NCBI GenBank assembly: GCA_035582835.1
Contig: JAYKAV010002684.1
Span: forward strand, 127,258 to 191,257
DNA length: 64,000 bases
Direction: 5' to 3'
Source of the DNA: Phoebastria nigripes
Taxonomy: Eukaryota; Chordata; Aves; Procellariiformes; Diomedeidae
A program made the translations under genes and the position numbers. A model generated the notes under the pieces. It ran no database searches. It was not told where the DNA came from and saw only the letters and a list, made by a program, of their open reading frames with translations. Below, one piece after another: positions 1 to 12,000 of the stretch (position 1 is the stretch's first letter; each line of letters starts with the position of its first letter).

Positions 1-1636
1 CTTTTACCAGAGACCACATTATCTGCATTTCCACTTTTCAAGGCTCAGCTCACAGATCTGTGGCTTTTTGAGGAACAGTCAGGCAAGCCTTGTTCAGAGA
101 CAATACCTCCCTGTCTGTTTCAGTTTCTCNATGACTAGAAAACCAAATTGCTCCCCAAGCTTTAAATGTCATGGAAAACTCACACATACATGATAGCCAC
201 GAATTCGTCATGCCTACTTACAGGAAAAGAAAGCAACATTGAAAATGATGTTGCAACTGCTTGTTAGGAGTGCCAGTCTATCAGAGAGCTGTGGTGCCAG
301 GCTGGCGAGGCAGAAAAGGAAACGGAAGGCTCTACAGCATGAAAATGCACTTGTCAACAGGTTTCACAGCCGACTGGTCTGCCTGGGTCTCAAAGGACAA
401 CGACCTTTGAGAGCTGGAAGGTCAGTGACTGGCTCCACACTAGGGAGTGTAAATCCAAGAGCAAGAATGAAGGTGAAGATCTCTAGATAAACGCTATCAA
501 CCCCACTCCAAGATCTCTAGGTAAACACTATCAACCCCACTCCACAGATGAAGAATCACAGCGTAGTGGGCAGCCTCCTCAAAGCCTGGAGCTTTCTCTG
601 TGAACCTAGAACCACAGGCAGAACTCCTCTAAGGACCTGAACGGATCCCCAGGCATCACTTGCACTTCTTGTGTCAACAGATCTCAAGTTAAGCTGCATT
701 ATCATCACCCTTCTACTCTTTAAAAAGAAAATGGGAACTCCTGCGAATCACAGAGGCTGGCTTAGGACACCACAGTCCCATTATTAAAAAGGCAAGCCAA
801 AGATTTTAAGGACACCAGATGGCTCCTGGTAAGAATACACTTCCTGCATACAGAACGAATTATTTATTCATGTTTTCCATGAACTAAAGCACCCACAAGT
901 AAAAGAAAGATGCAGACATAAGTAAGCAAACTCCCTTCACAAAGCTAACCCATTGTGTGAACATCCCTGCTGTAAAATCTGACTAACGGTACTTGTGCCA
1001 TGACCATCCCAAACTATCTGCCGAAGATGTCACTGGTAAGACTCTTTTCTTGGAGCATTGACATAGCTAGGACAGGCAGGTGTGTTTTTCAGGAAGAAAT
1101 GCCAGTGTAGGTCAGCTGGTGGGTCTAAAAGGATCCAAATATCGTACACTTTGTACTAAGTCACTCACTGACACCCTTACGTGATAACCAGGGTAATGAA
1201 AACAAGTCTTTTTGGCTGACTGGGATCTCAATCTGCTGAAGGGGCCAGTGAGGTGGCCAGTGAGATAAGCCTTTTGAAATGAAGGCAGATTCTGTGGCTG
1301 CCTTCACTATTTTGGTGCTGCCTGGAATCCCCAATGCTACTACGTTCTGTTGTCTCACCCCAACATATTTCCGCCATCACTTGACTCGCTCTGCCGTACA
1401 CTAAAAACAGGGTTTCTCCATGGAGATCTTCTAGAATCTCTGTGCCAGGGACATTTTCCTTGCAAGAACATGGCTACAAAGAGTTACCAATTCTTCTACC
1501 CACAATAAAGAGAACAAAGAGGGTTGAACCTCCCTCCAGATGCCCTGGCCACCCACCTCCTGCTTTACTGCCTCCTCCCTCAGCTAAGCCAATAAACATA
1601 ACAATTAGATGAAGTGTAATATTTGTTTTTTCTTGC
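1..1636 (-). other. KIF9: KIF9 intron, no further exon seen
   Basis: I searched by eye on the minus strand for the next motor exon, which would carry the switch I block and HTMNKNSSRSH. It is not present, so the exon lies beyond the left edge. No repeat family was recognised. Confidence 0.7.
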
Positions 1637-1861
1637 CTCAAAAAGGAGATTTAGAGCATCTTCCTCATGGCTAACTGAATGTATAGATAAGCCCTTCACA
1701 TAAACACCCTGTGGGCAATCCACTATAGCCATCTGCATGTCACTGGTCCCATTGCTTGTCATGGTGGACAGGAGGTCAAACAAGGTCTCGTTGTAGATTT
1801 CCAGGTAGGATATTCGGACAGTGACGAATGGATCAACGGACTGTGCAGTTGCTTTGAAGAC
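1637..1861 (-). CDS. KIF9: KIF9 coding exon 4, GC splice donor
   Basis: 225 nt, 75 codons in phase 0, from [12 protein letters not shown] to [11 protein letters not shown]. The donor after the last codon reads GCAAGA on the minus strand, a GC-AG intron instead of GT-AG. The family alignment (next residues GETNR in human) places the boundary exactly there. Confidence 0.93.
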
Positions 1862-3789
1862 CTATACAAAGACAAAGAGTTTGTTGGTGGCAGAGCTAGT
1901 TCACAAACAGAATTATTAGCTATTTATGGCTTTCCAGAGAAGCTATTTATAACTTTATAAGAGGCTAAAAGTGCATCTGCGTGTGCGTAGCTAATTCTGC
2001 ACTGTGGTTGCCTGAGGGCTGACAGGGCTAAGTCAACAGTTTTAATATGATTTCTCAAAATTATAGTTTTGAAAACAACACTTTTGAAGGCCTGCTTACA
2101 TTTGGGAAGCAGCAAGTACCTTATGCAAGCTAGTAGAATTAAACAGGAACAACCTCTGCAAATGACAATAAATAAAGCGTAACTACAGAATTCCTCCCAT
2201 CTCTGTTTCAGGTTGTATGCGTTATGTCAGCCCCACATTGTGCGTGTCAGTTGTCTTTGTGGAGTGGAGAGCATTCTGCAGTATCACTGCCTAAAGATAA
2301 GCAGACCTGCCCCCGCAGAGCAGTGGTAAACGTGTGCCTCTGGACAGGGACGTGTCTATGTGGCAACGGGACCGACAAATCAACATTTTTCAAGCCAACA
2401 CTGTCCCAATGCTCTGAAACATCACCGTTATCAGTGCACAAGGTCATGGTGTAGTAAAACAAAAGTACAAAGTAACTATGTTTTACAGGCTCCTTTATTT
2501 CTTAAATGATCATCATCTAGATACAATGGGAAAAAAAAATGACTGGTGGAGATAAACATAAAACGTATTCACCGTGTTAAAACACTTTTACGAGTATCAG
2601 CAAGAGCTGATACAAGAGATGTCCTTGTTATTTCTTCCAGCCTCTTTTCCCATTCAGATCCAGTACCTGCTGTATAGCTCGGGGTATGATTCCTCGATGC
2701 TTGTACTCGGCAGTTGCTCCTGTCATCGTGTAAGTTTTACCAGCCCCCGTTTGCCCATAGCACATTATCGTGCCTAGGAAAGATTCAAAAGCAAAAGAAT
2801 AAACTCAGGAGGGAACNTCTGCATTTCTCAAATGGAACATCAAAAGGATCTCTCCCTCAGATCAAATCTCCACTTATTTTCAAAATAATAAAAATAGCAA
2901 CAAATTACCATTATAGCCAATTAAAGCGTCGGACACCAATTTCTTAGCCACAGTCTCATAAGCCCGTTCCTGGGAGGTATTGTGAAGGACGCCATCCAGT
3001 CTAAAGGACCAGTCAGTCTGCCTGTTATTCACAATTCCTTTCTTGGCATCTTTTTTGATGTATATGTCTATGCTCTGAAACCCAAAAAGAGATGAAGATA
3101 ACTTCAATAGCCATGAAGAGTTTTGGCAGTTACTGTCTGGGAAAAAAATACCCACTGAAGACCTGAAGATAAGTAGAAATCGGAGCACAAGTAATAGTAT
3201 TGTTTTACCGACCTGGATGGTATTTTCTGGTAATAGATATTCTAAAAAAAGGAAATGCGGCTAAGCTCATCTGTTTACCTTTCAGTGATGTGTCTGGTTT
3301 TGTGTCCCAGCGAAATTATTAGTTAAGCAAGAGAAGGTGAAGGGAGGAACTTGCATAAGGGGGGATAGAAACAGACTGTACCACAGGGAGACCCCTTAGG
3401 TTGGAATTGTGGTTACCACTGCGAATTCCTCAAGGATCAGTCAGAGCCCCAGTCCTCTTGAGGATTTTCTCTAGTGACTGTATCACAAGAAGTATGTTTT
3501 CCATAGTCACACTTGCTGATACAAAACCGTGAGCCACTGTCAGCACAGAGGAGAACAGCAAGCAGGAACACATGAATCAACATGGACCAAAATGTTATGC
3601 AGGGCCTTAAGGAATGGAAGAATTCCGCATTTCTGTGGGCAAAACTGAAATCAAATTCCAAACCTTTCACACTTGCAATCTCTTTTTCTCTACCTTGTTG
3701 TCTGGCCCAAACTTGATCATATCTTGAGCAAAATTGGCTGTTGGCTTGACTCGCACAAATGTATGCACTCTCTTTTCTACTGCATCCAT
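1637..3789 (-). CDS. KIF9: KIF9, kinesin-9 motor, 5' coding part (partial)
   Basis: N-terminal motor domain of the kinesin-9 family, a microtubule ATPase of motile cilia and flagella. Four coding exons are visible on the minus strand: 3694-3789, 2909-3074, 2667-2773 and 1637-1861. They sum to 594 nt (198 codons) with consistent phases. Residues 1-32 begin [16 protein letters not shown], the first motor strand. The P-loop GQTGAGKT lies at about residues 94-101. The stretch SYLEIYNE (exon 4) is the conserved kinesin segment before switch I. Switch I, switch II, the coiled coil and the tail are not in the window, so the gene continues left of base 1. The ATG at 3789-3787 is chosen because it follows a pyrimidine-rich acceptor within a few bases and opens the conserved FVRVKP block. 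The gene is divergent to KLHL18, as in mammals. Identification rests on recalled human KIF9 similarity across all four exons. Confidence 0.97.
2667..2773 (-). CDS. KIF9: KIF9 coding exon 3 with the ATP-binding P-loop
   Basis: 107 nt. Encodes [16 protein letters not shown], the Walker A nucleotide-binding loop, then a helix ending RAIQQ. Donor GTACTG. Confidence 0.96.
2909..3074 (-). CDS. KIF9: KIF9 coding exon 2
   Basis: 166 nt giving 55 codons plus one base. Contains [20 protein letters not shown] and the [13 protein letters not shown] helix leading to the P-loop. Consensus AG acceptor and GTAATT donor. Confidence 0.95.
3694..3789 (-). CDS. KIF9: KIF9 coding exon 1
   Basis: Codes for 32 residues with the start codon and the FVRVKP motor strand. 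The GT donor (gtagag on the minus strand) follows in phase 0. A TTTCCTCTCTAG-type acceptor lies just upstream of the ATG, so a non-coding first exon exists further right and was not located. Confidence 0.95.
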
Positions 3790-3797
3790 TCTAACTA

Positions 3798-6242
3798 GAG
3801 AGGAAAAAAAAGGAAAAAATCAACAACATTGCGTTCCCTAAAATGAAATGTAACGTTATTTGTCACGAAAAGGCCAGCTACAGAGTAGTCAAGTTTAAAA
3901 ATAAAGTGTTGACAAATGTTCAGCTGCAGTTTCTATTCTTTATTAAAAGCAACTGTGGGCAAACAGTTGCTAAAAATTCTTTCCAGCATTGTTCTGCTCA
4001 GAAAACTGAGCATGTAAAAAGAGAAGGGTCTTACTGATCATGATTTCCTCTTGTGTAGCAGGCACATTAGTGTTTGACAACACAAGCTTTTCTTCCTCTT
4101 GGCTTTGCAAAGCAAAATAATTGCAGGAATATGAGATGGATTTTCTTTTGTCTAGTGTTTTTTGTGTGTGAAGGCACACACAGCCTCCTGTTTTGTCATG
4201 TCAGTTCATCCAGAACTGTGTTTCCAGCTTCTGAGGCTTTAAGTAAGACATGTTATAGGTGAAACCAAGCCTAAAGGAGCTCAACAGCACTGCAAAGGGC
4301 CATGCAGCCCGTTGGTATGCCAACAGTTCCAACGCTCTGAGCAGCAATTACCTTGTTTATAGTCTGTATTGAACATGCATTTCTCATATCTTTGTAACCC
4401 CTTTTTTATACTGATACACAAAAATATTTTAAAGTTCCTAATGGAGACCTGATCTTAAAGTTTCCAGAAGAAAAAAAGTCATGTGCGTGACAACTCCTGG
4501 TGAAATTCTTGTGTTGCTCTTCTGGTCAATGCGAATTCAGTAAGTGGCTCTCAATATCCAGCAAGGCTGGAGGATCTGCTGACTAAAATCCACCGGAGGA
4601 GGGCTCAGGGGACACATCCAGCTGCTAAAGCCCCACCTGAGAAACATGCACTGAGTATTTTTAAATCCCTGGAACATGCAGATCCTATGTTTCCTCTCAA
4701 CTGTTTCCTACAGACAGCCTGTGCTCAACAGTTGTGTAATATCTAGCGACAACTTCTAGTTTCAGACAAAATCTTTTGTATTTCGTGTATTCTCCATCAC
4801 CTTATCTGCTGTGACTGCTTTAAAAAGAAACGGAGAGATGTGAGCTGAACAAGACTTCTCTTTATTTAAAACAGAGGTGAGCATTTGAATGACTACCTGG
4901 TAAAGGTACCGTGGGCGCCTTGTCCTTTTCCTAAACTGCCGCAGCAATGCCAACACAATGCCCGCTGTAGAATTCAAAACGGTGCTAGGTTACCGTGACC
5001 ATAATCTCTTCAGTATCGGATACAGTCTTCAGATAAATGATCTGTGAAAAAGCACGGTGATAAAGAATTGCACAGATGTCACCATAAGGATTCCCACTAA
5101 GTGACACGCACAGAAATCTGCCAAAATATTTGCCAGTGCTGCATAAATAAAGGCAGGAGCAGCACAGGTACAAGCAAAATGGAAACAGACACAGAGTTTT
5201 AAAGTTGGTAACCAGTGTGGAAATGCTACTCATCTGCTTATAGGGATTGCTAGAGATCACAAAACTCTGCTACACAAATATAACCCAGTGTTGGAGGGGT
5301 TTGAGCTTCAGAATCATTTAGGTTGGAAAAAACCCTTAAGATCATTGAGTCCAACCGTTAACCTAATTTCTGCAAAGCTGCAGCAAGAAGCACAGCAGGA
5401 AAAAGAAGCAAGGGAAAATTTTAGGCAAAAACTCTAATACGGATCAGAGGGAGACAGAACAAATTCAGAACAAGTGGAATTTTCCTCACTGCAACAATGC
5501 CCGTTGTTTGGTGTTAGGACAAAAGCAATTTCTCCTGGGAGTATTTACAAACACTAGAAGATGGGAGGGAAACAGGGAAACACCTCTCTGGCAGACTCCT
5601 AACCAACAGCGTAGAGACCAAAAGCTCTCCAGCTCATTAGCAATACCCCAAGCATCCAACCAATCTGATTATTAATTGTTTTTTTTGTCTGCAGTGGAAT
5701 TTTTATTGAGGCACTACGAAGAAAACTACATGTTTATGGGTCAGCTAACCAAAAATGTTTCTGGCTGTTTCACCACTAAATCATCCTCCCTCAGTTCAAA
5801 CAATAAATGTTGAACGGACAAGGGTGAGACTTGCCGTTACCTTCGCTCATCACTCAGCACCTGTAACATAAACCAAGCAAGCAAAGCAAATCACAGATCA
5901 CAACTCGGGCCATTGGTTTTGAAGCTCTTCATGACATGGTGCCAAACCCAAGTTCCTTGGTCCCTCCTTATACAGCAGATGAAGCCAGCAGGACTCCCCC
6001 ATTAGTTAGACTCAAGACTAACGGACTATTTATGCTCGGAATTAATGGAAACACAGTTATCTTTGCAATGGAGGCAGACGCCAACATGCCTACGCAAAAA
6101 TTGGTGCCAAAGGGAAATTTTAGATTGGGATTTTGGGGCTGATTGGCACAGAAACGTGTACCCAGAGCAGTGAAGTGTGGTTTTCGGTTCTGCCTGAGAC
6201 ACCTGAGCTTATCCACCATGGACGGACAAAAGCTTGGGCCAC
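3798..6242. other. KIF9 5' intron or upstream DNA
   Basis: AT-rich DNA without supported coding exons. It contains one short CR1 tail at about 5309-5372. The KIF9 non-coding first exon should lie here or in the GC-rich block to the right, but no splice donor can be assigned with confidence. Confidence 0.5.
5309..5372 (-). mobile_element. CR1 LINE 3'-end fragment
   Basis: On the plus strand it reads as the reverse complement of the CR1 3' end: AGAATCATTTAGGTTGGAAA, then AAGATCATTGAGTCCAACCG. Only about 60 bases remain, typical of 5'-truncated CR1 copies in birds. Confidence 0.85.
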
Positions 6243-6540
6243 ATCATAGAATCAAATCCTAGAATAGTTTGGGTTGGAAGGGACCTTTCAAGGCCATCCA
6301 GTCCAACCCCCTGCCATGGGCAGGGACATCTTCAACCAGATCAGGTTGCTCAGAGCCCCGTCCAACCCAACCTTGAATGTTTCCAGGGATGGGGCATCTA
6401 CCACCTCTCTGGGCAACCTGTGCCAGTGCCTCACCACCCTCAGCATAGAAAATTTCTTCCTTATATCTAGTCCGAATCTACTCGCTTTCAGTTTAAAACC
6501 ATTACCCCTTGTCCTAAACACGAGAGGCAAACTGGGGAGG
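6243..6540 (-). mobile_element. CR1 LINE 3'-end copy, minus orientation
   Basis: Begins with ATCATAGAATC, the complement of the CR1 terminal octamer repeat, then GTTTGGGTTGGAAGGGACCT and the CCCCTGCCATGGGCAGGGAC block of the avian CR1 consensus. The same sequence recurs at 48001 and, in opposite orientation, at 50940. It is 5'-truncated and non-coding. Confidence 0.95.
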
Positions 6541-7148
6541 CAAAGCTGCTTTGGGGAGGTGACCATGAGGCAGTCCCTAGAATTCAAACTCCAGTGAGGC
6601 TTTGAGAGTTGAATCCAGCCGGTTGGACACCAAAAGTTCTGCCCCGGCACCCCAGGCCGTCTGCACGCCCAGGGCACAATCCTCAGCTGGGCCACCTCCG
6701 CCCCAGGGAGAACGGAGAAGAGAATAGCCCCAAATTACCTTCTGCCTTCCCAGCTGAGTGCAAACCAACCAGAGAGTGTGGGATGCGAGGCGGCTGGTGA
6801 CACGGGCGCACCGTTAACGGGGGCCTAGGAGAGATGACAGAAAAGGTGGGATGAGGGCATGAGGATGGCCGGGATAACAGGGAACACAGGGAGTGCCGTG
6901 GACAGCCGTGCCCACAGCCCCGCTTGTTGGGGACAAGGGCAAAGGAGGGTGATCTGAGAGGGGGCTGGGGTGGAGGGGGATTGTGGGGACAGGGAAAGGA
7001 TCATCCATGTTTTAGCAAACCTGGGGGGGAGGTGGACATGGTGGGGAGACAAGGCCTAAGGAGAGAAACAACATCTTGAGGAGGTGAGGCTGGTGGGGTG
7101 GCGAGGGGGAGAGCGAGGCCTACGGAGACATCGCCTGCGGTGGGGGGA

Positions 7149-8139
7149 NNNNNNNNNNNNNNNNNNNNNNNNNNNNNNNNNNNNNNNNNNNNNNNNNNNN
7201 NNNNNNNNNNNNNNNNNNNNNNNNNNNNNNNNNNNNNNNNNNNNNNNNNNNNNNNNNNNNNNNNNNNNNNNNNNNNNNNNNNNNNNNNNNNNNNNNNNNN
7301 NNNNNNNNNNNNNNNNNNNNNNNNNNNNNNNNNNNNNNNNNNNNNNNNNNNNNNNNNNNNNNNNNNNNNNNNNNNNNNNNNNNNNNNNNNNNNNNNNNNN
7401 NNNNNNNNNNNNNNNNNNNNNNNNNNNNNNNNNNNNNNNNNNNNNNNNNNNNNNNNNNNNNNNNNNNNNNNNNNNNNNNNNNNNNNNNNNNNNNNNNNNN
7501 NNNNNNNNNNNNNNNNNNNNNNNNNNNNNNNNNNNNNNNNNNNNNNNNNNNNNNNNNNNNNNNNNNNNNNNNNNNNNNNNNNNNNNNNNNNNNNNNNNNN
7601 NNNNNNNNNNNNNNNNNNNNNNNNNNNNNNNNNNNNNNNNNNNNNNNNNNNNNNNNNNNNNNNNNNNNNNNNNNNNNNNNNNNNNNNNNNNNNNNNNNNN
7701 NNNNNNNNNNNNNNNNNNNNNNNNNNNNNNNNNNNNNNNNNNNNNNNNNNNNNNNNNNNNNNNNNNNNNNNNNNNNNNNNNNNNNNNNNNNNNNNNNNNN
7801 NNNNNNNNNNNNNNNNNNNNNNNNNNNNNNNNNNNNNNNNNNNNNNNNNNNNNNNNNNNNNNNNNNNNNNNNNNNNNNNNNNNNNNNNNNNNNNNNNNNN
7901 NNNNNNNNNNNNNNNNNNNNNNNNNNNNNNNNNNNNNNNNNNNNNNNNNNNNNNNNNNNNNNNNNNNNNNNNNNNNNNNNNNNNNNNNNNNNNNNNNNNN
8001 NNNNNNNNNNNNNNNNNNNNNNNNNNNNNNNNNNNNNNNNNNNNNNNNNNNNNNNNNNNNNNNNNNNNNNNNNNNNNNNNNNNNNNNNNNNNNNNNNNNN
8101 NNNNNNNNNNNNNNNNNNNNNNNNNNNNNNNNNNNNNNN
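7149..8139. other. assembly gap (991 N)
   Basis: Run of N in a GC-rich region with short G-rich repeats on both sides. Bird CpG islands are often lost in short-read assemblies. Confidence 1.
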
Positions 8140-8498
8140 GGGGGAGCTGAGACACACACCCCCCTCTCAGCCCCTTTGATGGGGAGCTGAGGGTCCCCCC
8201 TTCCCATGGCTTTTGGCAGTGAAGGGCAGTGCTAAGACACCACCCACCCACCCCCCCCAGCCCCCTTGGTGGGGTATCAGGGGGTGTTGGGCCTCCCCAG
8301 CCCTGGGAGGGGGGTTCTGTGAGGGCCCCTTGGGGATGAGGGGGGTGCTGAGCATCTCCAGCCCAGGGTGGGTGCTGGTACGTGCCAGTGACACCCCGTC
8401 CCCAACGCTGCACCTCGCCCTGGGCACGGGGTGGGAGACGGAGCCTCCGTCTCCCTTGGAGCCGTCGTGGTTTTCCCAGCAGCCAGGCAGAGCAATTC

Positions 8499-8504
8499 AA
8501 TAAA
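8499..8504 (+). terminator. possible AATAAA polyadenylation signal
   Basis: AATAAA in CAATTCAATAAAATATGG, at the edge of a GC-rich block just right of the gap. If used, it would end a plus-strand transcript starting in or before the gap. No coding exon supports this, so it may be chance. Confidence 0.2.
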
Positions 8505-9080
8505 ATATGGTTTTTTTGGAGGAAACGGGGCACCCCAGACCCCCCGCCATGTTTCGGTGGCGGTCCCAGCGCTGAGGAGTGGTTTGGGAGGTCACACTAT
8601 GGATGNGGTTGGTGCAAGTTTATGGAGCAACCTCTGCTCCAACCCGTGGGAGAAGAGTCCTTTTCCCTAGGAAACCTTTATCTTTTAAGAACATCGCTTT
8701 CTTATATCAAAGAAATAATCTATAACCTTGGTAAATCCTCAGGGTTGTGTTCCTGGCTCTGTGAGGGTGGGCTGTAAGGGCTTTGAGAGTGGCCAGCGCC
8801 GGGCAGGAGATGCTGGAGTCCTTCAGAGCAGGAGCTCATGGGCAGAGGAGTTTGTTGTGGGGTGGGTGCGATGTGCAACTCCTAGGATTGGTTGAGTCAT
8901 TCTCAAGTTTAATTAAACGTGAAGGTGTTTCCCAGCCTACTCATGCTGAAACTTTTCGCCTACCTCCCACTGCCGAAGAAGGAGCCGGCGAGGGTTGTGC
9001 CTGTCGTGGAGACCGCGGGACGCGTGATTGGGGTGCGCCCCTGGGCTACGCGGGGCTGCCTCCTCCCCGTATATCAGCTA

Positions 9081-12000
9081 TAGCCTCCCGTAAAGAGTGA
9101 CTACTTCACAAGCTGAAATGCTCGTTGTGAAGAGCACAGCCGCGCGCTGATCCTCCTTGGAAGAGGTTGTACCTTCTAAGATGCGGTATTTGTGACAGTC
9201 TGTGCCGTAACCTGGGGGAATTCTGTGACAAAACTGGTTTGTGATGGAGAGCGCCATTTTATTAGGATTAAACTTTGTGTTATTGAGGTGGCTTTGTGTT
9301 GCAGAGGAAGATTCTTAGGTCCTGCGAGTCCCACGTCTCTGGAATCACGGTCGTGAGCCGGCTGTGGGTCCTCTTGCTGGGGTTGGGCTGCTCTGCATGG
9401 TCCAGAGGGAGACAATAGCGACGAGGTATATGACCCCGGCCTTATCTTGGATAAATACCCGACCATGGTTCTGCAAAACTCTTCTGAATAAGTTTTCCCA
9501 TAGATTTACCATAGCAAAGTGCTTTTTAAATCTTGCTTATCTTACTTTGTATATCTTCAGTGGCAGAGTGGGAACACTTTTGAAGTCTTGAGGGCTGAAG
9601 GAGCTCTCCAGCTCTTCCAGCTGTCAGAACAAGCGCCCTGACGGTGCTGGGCAGCTTTATGGATGGGGGCACCGTGTTGGCCCCGCTTTCTTTTTTCCTT
9701 TTATTGTATTTTGTTCCAGGGACTGTTGCTATCTGGAGAGGGTGCAGAGCCTTTCGTCCCTACAAAGGTTTAACATGTATTAAGAAAGATGTCTCTGTCG
9801 TTCTTAAAATGAGTCTTAACTTTCTCCANTGCCTGATTAATTCTTTATTATACTGAAGAGAGATCCCAGCAGCAACGGATATGTTTGGCAGAGGGCTGAC
9901 AATGTGTTTCTGTGTTGGTTCAGACAGTCCAGCTTTCCCTCGTACACATACTTCATTCGTTTGATTCCTCTTGTCGTATTGAGTCATCATGTCAAAATAT
10001 CCCACCTCTTTGCCGCTTCTGCCTCTTGACAGCAGATTTCTCAGTGCCTGCGTGTCCCGTGGCGATTGAATTAATGGCTGCCTGCTGAATCCGAGCCAAG
10101 CCTTTCCTCCCCGTTGTTCGGTACAGGGTGTCTTCTCTAGCTGCTGACTGTCTAAGAAGTAATTTTTCTTAGCTCNACTTTGGAGGTGGCTTTGAATCGG
10201 TTAGCCACCTTGAACAGCGCTGACGCAAAATGTGCTCTTCCCTGACCTTGCTCGGGAACGCTTTCCACATGCGTTGGTGAAGCTGTAAATCCAGTGCGAT
10301 GCAGAAGGAGCCTGTCAAGTGAGTTGTGTAGCAGGGGCGGCGTTTGAATACTTCTTACCCAAAACGAAGGTAGGAAAAGCACTGAGAAGCATTTAAAGTC
10401 AATACCTGAAGGAGACTGAAGTGGGTCCTGTTGCACCACTGGAGCGAGTTTGTTGCTGTTTTTTCACACCTAGTACGTTCAGGCTGTCGCCTCTATAAAG
10501 AAAAAAAGCTGCCAAACACCTCTTTGGGCCAGAAGTTGGATTCCTCCTGATGCGACCAGCGTTCAGGCTNGCGGCTGAAACAGGAGCAAGCAGCGTTGTT
10601 GCAGCACAGTTCAGGTTTTAGTGGCCTCTTTACCGATATCAGCGTTGGGGTCAATGGCTGTAAATGATTCTCCCAGCCCACAGAAATGTTTGCTGTACAA
10701 ACAGGCCTAAAATTGTTAGGAAGCGTTGGTACTCTCGTTTGTTTGTTTTAATTATTCCCCTTGTAAAGCCAGGCGAGCATTCATTCAGTAAATAGGAGGG
10801 GCAGAATTTGTTCTCCTTTCTCAGAAACCGTCTTGCTGCAGTTCATGCCGCTCTGCGGGAGACGGTGCTGCCTCAGCAGCGTACGGCAGCTGGGTTTAGA
10901 TGCGATTAAAAGCAAGAAGTGCTGATTTGACTGGCTCCCTTGGAGCTCCGATTATTCAAACTCAGCTTAGGGAAATCTGTCACTGCTTCTCGTGATTGCC
11001 CATGTGAAAACGAAGTTTCACAGGGCAGTAAGTGAGCTGCGCGTCTTTCCAGCGGCTTAGGATGTGTTCGTTGAGAGCCAAAGCTCCTTTCCTGTGCGGA
11101 TGGTCGAGGCTATGGATTTGAAAAGTCCTTTTCTATTCCTGTCTCTTAAATAGCTGCAGGTCAGAGCTCCTCTTGAAGATGTTCCGTCACAGGCATCTGT
11201 CCTTTCAGTTTCCCTTTGGCGACTCTCTGAAGTGTTTACTTAAAGAATAATTTTAGGATGGTTTGGTAGAAACAAATGTGAATAAACTGGAGGGAGGAGG
11301 GAAGCAAGGAGGCACACCTTATTCTGTGGTTAGTTCATTTTCCTTTGGTGAAAGTAGGATTTTTGCTTACTGAAGCCAAATTTCTGCTACTGCTTTCTTC
11401 TCTCAGGATCGCTAGATTGTGTCTTAGCGTGGCCTTGTCTGGTTAAACAAAAAACCTGTTTGCCAGTTTAACCTGACCAGAGTAGTATTACGGAAAAATC
11501 TTCCAGGTGAGACTTGTGCTTCTCTCCTTATCCAGTATTGGTGGTGTTGGCAAAGCTGATGGTGGTTGTGTCTGTGACGGGGAGACGCCAAGCCTGGAGC
11601 AATCGTCAGGCGTGCAGAAAGGAAGCTGCTTTACCTTTTTTTTTTTGAGTTTGGTGGGTTTTGAGGCTTTTAGCTACAAATATGGACGTGTCAAGTGATT
11701 TGAAGACTGGTAGACTTATTTCAAATTTAGTTTTTGGTTTTGGACTATACGCTATGGGTCAGATGTTATCGCAGTTTCTGGCAGTTGGGTTTTGGGGATA
11801 AAATCAGTGAGGTTTGATTTCTGCATCCACCGGTTTTCCCCCAGAAGCTGGATATAAAGCATTTTCTTTCAGGCTGTCTTCATGTTAGGAGACTTTTGTG
11901 CTGTTTTCTGGCTGCCTTGTTTGCAATGCTGTCGTGCTCCCGTCCAGGCACTGCTCCAGTTCTCCCTGGAGCTCTTTCTTCCCAAGCGCATTTCACCCGT

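Larger units (their letters stand above)
6541..9080. promoter_or_regulatory. GC-rich divergent KIF9/KLHL18 promoter region with assembly gap
   Basis: GC-rich, CpG-bearing sequence between the divergent KIF9 and KLHL18 genes, interrupted by the 991-base gap at 7149-8139. The flanks carry G-rich imperfect tandem repeats, for example about 7030-7140. The KLHL18 first coding exon (about 43 codons, ending in the residues before VGDHKF) was not found anywhere between 8140 and 21509 and is most simply explained as lying in the gap. Promoter assignment is inference from position and composition, and no transcription start is defined. Confidence 0.45.

Noticed and set aside
7001..8533. Long open frames across the first N gap on both strands
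   Set aside because: N codons are read as open; the real flanking sequence contributes only short GC-rich frames with no domain.
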